Positions 59,761 to 64,000 of a stretch of 64,000 nt of DNA are shown here, in pieces (within the stretch, counting starts at the first letter, position 1; every line of letters begins with the position of its first letter). The position numbers were made by a program, and so were the translations under genes. The notes under the pieces are model-generated. The model was not told the origin of the DNA. It did not search any database and was given only the letters and a program-made list of their open reading frames with translations. The DNA is from Oligoflexus tunisiensis (GTDB lineage: Bacteria > Bdellovibrionota_B > Oligoflexia > Oligoflexales > Oligoflexaceae), in assembly GCF_001748245.1 (NCBI RefSeq), contig NZ_BDFO01000001.1:5621778-5685777 (forward strand), read 5' to 3'.

Positions 59761-62281
59761 AATTGTTTCCTTGTTCGAGAGCCTCAAGGCGCCGCAGAAT
59801 ATCGGTCAGATCCTGCGCCGGACCGGTTTCACCGCGCGGACCACGTGGACCTTCAGGACCGGGATCACCCTTGTCGCCTTTCGGACCTTGCGGACCGGCT
59901 TCACCGGGCGCTCCACTTTCCCCGCGAGGACCTTTGGCGCCTTCCGGTCCTTGCGGACCGACGTCACCCTTGGGACCTTGCGGACCGGCGGGTCCGGTTT
60001 CACCTTTGGGACCGGCAGGACCTTGCGGACCGATTGGACCTACGGCTCCCGTGTCACCTTTGGGACCGGCGGGACCGGCGGGACCGGTTTCACCTTTGAG
60101 ACCCGTGGGACCCTGCGGACCCTGATCCCCTTTCGGACCGATGGGACCGGCGGGACCTGTGAAACCCTGATCACCTTTGGGACCGGCGGGACCAGCCACA
60201 CCAGGATCACCTTTATCACCCTTGGGACCGGCCGCACCGGTATCACCCGTTTCCCCTTTGGGACCGGCAGGGCCCATGGGTCCTGTTTCACCCGGCGCAC
60301 CGGTGGCTCCGGTTTCACCGCGTTCCCCTTGCAGACCCTGCGGACCAGCATCACCCTTGGGACCGGCTGGACCGGTGGCACCTGGCAGTCCGGTTTCACC
60401 GCGTGGACCGCGGGGACCATCCGCGCCGGTATCACCTTTGGGACCCTGCGGACCCGTGGCACCGACCGGACCTATATCACCTTTGGGACCCATGGGACCG
60501 ACAGGACCAGCATCGCCCTTGTCACCTTTGAAACCCTGAAGACCCTGCTCACCGCGGGGGCCTTGAGGTCCCATTGCTCCGGTATCGCCTTTTTCCCCTT
60601 TGGGACCCTGGCTGCCCTGAACTCCGGGTTCACCCTGATCGCCTTTATCGCCCTTGGGACCGGCGGCACCGGTCAAACCCTGAGGCCCGATTTCCCCACG
60701 CTCGCCCTGAGGACCGGTCGGACCCATAGGACCTTCCGCACCGGTATCGCCTTTGTCACCTTTCAAACCTTGCGGACCCTGCGGGCCGGTTTCACCTTTG
60801 GGACCCTGCGGACCCATGGGACCGATGTCACCGCGATCCCCTTTCGCACCGGGCAGACCCGTGGCGCCGGTATCACCCTTGTCCCCTTTATCGCCCTTGT
60901 CCCCTTTGGGACCGGTGGCACCGATGGGACCTGGATCACCCTGAGGACCGGTTAAACCTTGTGGACCGGTATCACCGCGATCCCCTTTATCGCCTTTTGG
61001 ACCGGCTTCGCCGGGAGCGCCGGGCGTTCCCTGAGGACCCGTATCACCCTTGTCCCCTTTCAAACCCTGCGGTCCGACCGGACCCCGTTCGCCCGTTTCA
61101 CCCTTTTCACCCCGAGCGCCTTGCGGACCCTGGGCTCCCGGATCACCCTTGGGACCGGGCAGACCCGTGGCGCCGGTATCACCCTTTTCTCCACGCGGGC
61201 CGACGTCGCCCGTATCACCTTTGGGACCGCGGGCCCCGGCTTCACCCTTGTCGCCTTTATCACCCTTGGCACCGGCGGGACCGGCGGGACCCTGCGCCCC
61301 GGCAGGACCAGGCAAACCGGTGGGACCGCGTTCCCCTTTGGGACCCTCATCCCCCATGGCACCCTTGGGACCTTGCGAACCTTGAGGTCCGGCCGGTCCT
61401 TCCGGTCCGCGGGGACCTTGTGGACCTTCCGGTCCGCTGGGACCCATGGGACCGACTTCACCGCGGGGACCTTGAGCCCCAGCTTCTCCACGTGCGCCTA
61501 TCAAACCCTGCGGGCCTTGCGGACCAACTTCGCCGCGGGGACCCTGAGGACCCGTGGGACCCTGTGGGCCTGTAGCACCAGGGGTTCCGGCCGGGCCCTG
61601 GGCACCGGCTTCGCCTTTGCCGCTGAGCGGCGTGTATTCGAGATTTTGTTCCGTGTCGCCGAGAGTCACGGCCAGCGACAGCGATGCGGGATCATAACGT
61701 TGAATGGAAGCATCGATGGGCAGCTGCTTGCCGAGCATCAGCACCATGCGACAGGATTCATTGAAGATCACCTGATGCGACTCCGGTCCCCAGAGGACCC
61801 GTCCGCCGGAACCTTCACGGATCAGGACCGAGACCGTTTCCGTACACTGGCTGCTGCGACAGCCGCAGTTGGGCTCCGCGTAAACCACGACCCCCATGCC
61901 GGCGGCCTGGATGCGGAAGGCCTTTTCCGCAACCTGCGAGGGATAAAGGCGTTCGCTTTTTTCGCGCGTGCCGCTTTCATTCCAGTCAAAGACCAAGGAA
62001 ACATTCGGAGCATAGTCCCCGGTGGCCACCACGGTTCCCGAGCATTTCCAGCCACCATCCGCGTTGCCGACGCAGTTGACGTTGCCGAAGTCGAGCTGGG
62101 GATTCATATAGAGATGTTTGCCATCCCACAGGGCAGCCCGTTCAATCAGCCAGTCGCGGTCCTGATGGAGCCTTTTTGATTTAAGATTGATCCTGAATCG
62201 CAGATCCTCGGCCCACGCAGAACCGCTCAGGAACAGCAATGCGTAAATGCATAGGATCAGTTTGCCTGACAAGCGCATCAT
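59759..62281 (-). CDS. Secreted collagen-like protein
   Basis: An 840-residue protein with a signal peptide (LLFLSGSAWA). The first 200 mature residues form a globular domain with several Cys (NVNCVGN, AEPNCGCRSSQC, ESCRMVL). From about 225 to 818 there is an unbroken run of close to 200 Gly-X-Y triplets, mainly GPK, GDK, GPQ, GPA and GET, with many GDKGD charge pairs typical of stable bacterial collagen helices. A short coiled coil (DLTDILRRLEALEQG) ends the protein and should trimerise it. No cell-wall anchor is seen, so the protein may be a fibre attached by its N-terminal domain. Confidence 0.93.
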   Translation of the reverse strand: MMRLSGKLILCIYALLFLSGSAWAEDLRFRINLKSKRLHQDRDWLIERAALWDGKHLYMNPQLDFGNVNCVGNADGGWKCSGTVVATGDYAPNVSLVFDWNESGTREKSERLYPSQVAEKAFRIQAAGMGVVVYAEPNCGCRSSQCTETVSVLIREGSGGRVLWGPESHQVIFNESCRMVLMLGKQLPIDASIQRYDPASLSLAVTLGDTEQNLEYTPLSGKGEAGAQGPAGTPGATGPQGPTGPQGPRGEVGPQGPQGLIGARGEAGAQGPRGEVGPMGPSGPEGPQGPRGPEGPAGPQGSQGPKGAMGDEGPKGERGPTGLPGPAGAQGPAGPAGAKGDKGDKGEAGARGPKGDTGDVGPRGEKGDTGATGLPGPKGDPGAQGPQGARGEKGETGERGPVGPQGLKGDKGDTGPQGTPGAPGEAGPKGDKGDRGDTGPQGLTGPQGDPGPIGATGPKGDKGDKGDKGDTGATGLPGAKGDRGDIGPMGPQGPKGETGPQGPQGLKGDKGDTGAEGPMGPTGPQGERGEIGPQGLTGAAGPKGDKGDQGEPGVQGSQGPKGEKGDTGAMGPQGPRGEQGLQGFKGDKGDAGPVGPMGPKGDIGPVGATGPQGPKGDTGADGPRGPRGETGLPGATGPAGPKGDAGPQGLQGERGETGATGAPGETGPMGPAGPKGETGDTGAAGPKGDKGDPGVAGPAGPKGDQGFTGPAGPIGPKGDQGPQGPTGLKGETGPAGPAGPKGDTGAVGPIGPQGPAGPKGETGPAGPQGPKGDVGPQGPEGAKGPRGESGAPGEAGPQGPKGDKGDPGPEGPRGPRGETGPAQDLTDILRRLEALEQGNN

Positions 62282-62609
62282 GCTCTTTCCTCCGATTGAG
62301 TATCAGCCTTTCGGAACATTTCCGCCGCGATCTGCTGAAATTTTGATCATAAGATTTGGAACACTTTCCAAAAGCATCAAAATGGCCTTGTTCTTCGGCG
62401 CAAAAATTTTTCCGCTCCGGAGCGGGTTTTTCAGGCTTGGAATCCACCCGCCGGGCAAAATCTGCCTGGGTCCGGCAGGCCGCCTGGGGATTTCGTTTGG
62501 GAGCCTGTCCGGGTGCGGCATTTATCCGGTTGGTCTTGGCCAAGGGTTCGTGTATTTCTGGTTGGATTCCGCTCGGTTCAATGGTTTCCGGTCACCTTAT
62601 GGAGTTTTC
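62282..62609. other. Divergent gap between the collagen-like and M13 peptidase genes
   Basis: 328 bases that must hold both promoters. Short open frames on either strand lack ribosome sites and motifs. No strong promoter consensus, hairpin or repeat was recognised. Confidence 0.4.
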
Positions 62610-64000
62610 ATGATACGTTGGTCCCTTCCCCTCGCTTTGTGCAGCCTCATGGCCGCCCCTCATGGTGTCATGGCAGCGCTTCCAACCAAAGCCAGCAGCG
62701 CCATTCCCGAGCGCCGCGAATTTCCGGTGAATGAGAGCATCAACCCCTGCGTTGATTTTTATGCCTATGCCTGTTCCAAAGCGGTCGATTCCTTTGCCCT
62801 GCGTCCCGATCGTTCGAGCCATACCTTTGCCTTTGATGATTCCGCCGAACGCCTTTTGGAAAAGAAAAAAAGCTTTCTGAAGACGATCGCCGCCGCAGCG
62901 CGGAAAGGCACAAAACTTCCGCCGCGCTCGCAGACCCTGGCGACGGTTTACAATGCCTGCATGAATCCGGCGGCTGGCGCCAGAGAGGAAAAAAATCGGC
63001 TCGCGGAAGCATTGCAGCGCCTCGCGACCATCAAGGATCATGCGGCCTTCAGTCGTTTTCTGGCGGATGAAAGGAAGCTGGCCCGCACGAGTTTCCTTGG
63101 CATCGGCAATCTCGCCAATCAAAGTCAGCCCGATGTTTACGATTTTTATTTTGTCGCGCAGGCGATGAGTCTGCCCGAGCGTTCCTACTACGAAAACCCC
63201 GAGGTTCGCACCGCTTTCAAAAAAATTCTGGTGCAGTTTTTCCAGACCATCGGCTCCAAAAAAGCCGAGGCCGAAGCTCAGGCCGTTCTGGATTTTGAAT
63301 CCGGCTTTGCCAGGGTGAGTCCTTTGCCTGCGGAATGGCGGGACATCTGGGTGCAGAAAACGGCCATCAGTCGCGCCGATCTGGTGAAAAAATATCCGAA
63401 CTTTCACCTGGAGGATTTTCTCCCCCAAATTCCGGAAACGACTCTGATTCGCCACTTCACACCGGACGCTTACGCCTGGCTGCAGGATCGTCTGGCCCAC
63501 GAAAATCTGGAGACGCTCAAGTCGGTTTACCTCTTTTCCAGTCTCGGCCCGCTGCTGGATGATGCCTTCCCGGAATTCAAGAGGGCCTACTATACCTTTG
63601 GGGTGAAGCAGCTCGGAGCGCCCAGGGTTCGGCCCGTGCGGGAGGAGCGCTGCACCATGGCGGTGATGAACAGCTTCACCAAGGAGCTGGATGCGGAGCT
63701 GCTGCCCCAGGTTTTCCCGAACTTTCCTGAGGAAAAATTTGTGGCCCTCGCCGAAGAGGTCCGGAAATCCATTATCCACGGCATCGGCAGCAACCCATGG
63801 CTGAGCGAGCAGGGCAAGGCCGGAGCCCGGGACAAGATGAGCCAGGCGCGTCTGCAGCTGGTGAAGCCACGCAACGATGCCGAGTGGCGTTTCAATCCGG
63901 AAGCGGACTACAGCCTGACCCAGCCCAATGGCAACTTTGAAAAGCTGCAGGCCAAACTCCAGGAGCGCGCCCTGGCCGAGCTGAAGCAAAAACGTGATTC
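62610..64000 (+). CDS. M13 family (neprilysin/PepO) metallopeptidase, 5' part
   Basis: Translation from the ATG at 62610 (GGAG 6 bases upstream) is open to the window end, 463 codons, and no stop is reached. A signal peptide (MIRWSLPLALCSLMAAPHGVMA) precedes the M13 hallmark NPCVDFYAYACSKAV near residue 50. Further M13 N-terminal features follow: LATVYNACMN, DFYFVAQAMSLPERSYY, and RAYYTFGVKQLGAPRVRPVREERC. The zinc site HExxH and E-x-x-x-D lie beyond the window, so activity cannot be judged. These enzymes cut small peptides; in bacteria they are lipoproteins or periplasmic. The long antisense frame is a shadow. Confidence 0.85.
   Translation, partial: MIRWSLPLALCSLMAAPHGVMAALPTKASSAIPERREFPVNESINPCVDFYAYACSKAVDSFALRPDRSSHTFAFDDSAERLLEKKKSFLKTIAAAARKGTKLPPRSQTLATVYNACMNPAAGAREEKNRLAEALQRLATIKDHAAFSRFLADERKLARTSFLGIGNLANQSQPDVYDFYFVAQAMSLPERSYYENPEVRTAFKKILVQFFQTIGSKKAEAEAQAVLDFESGFARVSPLPAEWRDIWVQKTAISRADLVKKYPNFHLEDFLPQIPETTLIRHFTPDAYAWLQDRLAHENLETLKSVYLFSSLGPLLDDAFPEFKRAYYTFGVKQLGAPRVRPVREERCTMAVMNSFTKELDAELLPQVFPNFPEEKFVALAEEVRKSIIHGIGSNPWLSEQGKAGARDKMSQARLQLVKPRNDAEWRFNPEADYSLTQPNGNFEKLQAKLQERALAELKQKRD

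Noticed and set aside
59806..61600. Short-period repeats that could suggest a CRISPR array
   Set aside because: The period is 9 bases and multiples of it and encodes Gly-X-Y; there are no spacers or cas genes.
59579..62179. Several Thr/Gly- or Pro-rich frames opposite the collagen gene
   Set aside because: The Gly-X-Y codon periodicity leaves all other frames open; only the minus-strand frame has a signal peptide and a ribosome site.
62592..63989. A 465-codon open frame on the minus strand
   Set aside because: It lies exactly antisense to the M13 peptidase, whose motifs are clear; it has no ribosome site and an Arg/Gly/His-rich shadow composition.
1..64000. tRNA, rRNA or tmRNA genes
   Set aside because: No cloverleaf with a GTTCRAN TPsiC arm and no conserved rRNA sequence was recognised on either strand.

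Overview
The window reads as a chromosomal segment of a Gram-negative bacterium, most likely of the Bdellovibrionota/Oligoflexia type. This is inferred from gene content, not from a marker gene. The clues are a very high density of lipoproteins and secreted proteases, two TIGR02147/DUF4423-type regulators, a Bd3614-like deaminase, and a quinol-type nitric oxide reductase cluster. Coding density is high and most of the window is GC-rich. The stretch from about 14 to 22.6 kb is visibly more AT-rich. I found no rRNA, tRNA or CRISPR array.

Layout. 0-12.3 kb: a 2139-residue secreted SpvB/Rhs polymorphic toxin on the minus strand, with a 149-residue putative immunity gene joined to it by an ATGA overlap. 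It is flanked by two paralogous large lipoproteins on opposite strands, followed by a small beta/gamma-crystallin-like secreted protein. 12.4-14 kb: a metallophosphoesterase and a convergent, overlapping Bd3614-like deaminase. 14-22.6 kb: an AT-richer island with an IS66-type transposase remnant at its left, a secreted protein, and a tightly coupled operon of four exported proteins (one trypsin-like). The operon ends in a lipoprotein with a pre-toxin and EndoU-like C-terminus plus a small acidic putative immunity protein. A broken CPBP-type membrane protease gene lies at the right. 22.7-33 kb: a LAS-type murein peptidase with an RCC1-repeat lipoprotein, a DUF938 methyltransferase, a 7TMR-DISM/SpoIIE phosphatase, three exported proteases (HExxH, papain-like and trypsin-like) and a CorA-type transporter. 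33-36 kb: a secreted JAMM-like protein and an exported flavin amine oxidase. 35.5-40.7 kb: a nitric oxide detoxification cluster (ric, norZ and a monohaem lipoprotein) with a GG-N10-GC sigma-54 promoter, divergent from a NorR-type activator. 40.8-45.4 kb: a class V aminotransferase, a PEBP lipoprotein, a SpoIID protein and a ChaN-like protein.

45.5-58.4 kb is the most intriguing block. It holds three paralogous di-haem (two CxxCH) lipoproteins, two paralogous TIGR02147 regulators, several unknown lipoproteins and a helical-repeat protein. All three haem lipoproteins carry TAAA(TTAA)-N15-NCCGATA(A/T) sequences upstream, which match the sigma-28 (FliA) promoter consensus. Both regulator genes have GCCGATA elements in the same place. 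This suggests a motility-sigma-controlled surface haem-lipoprotein regulon. 58.4-64 kb: an ECF sigma factor with a membrane anti-sigma candidate, an 840-residue collagen-like secreted protein followed by three palindromic direct repeats, and the 5' part of an M13 metallopeptidase that runs off the window.

All assignments come from reading motifs in the sequence. No database search was run.
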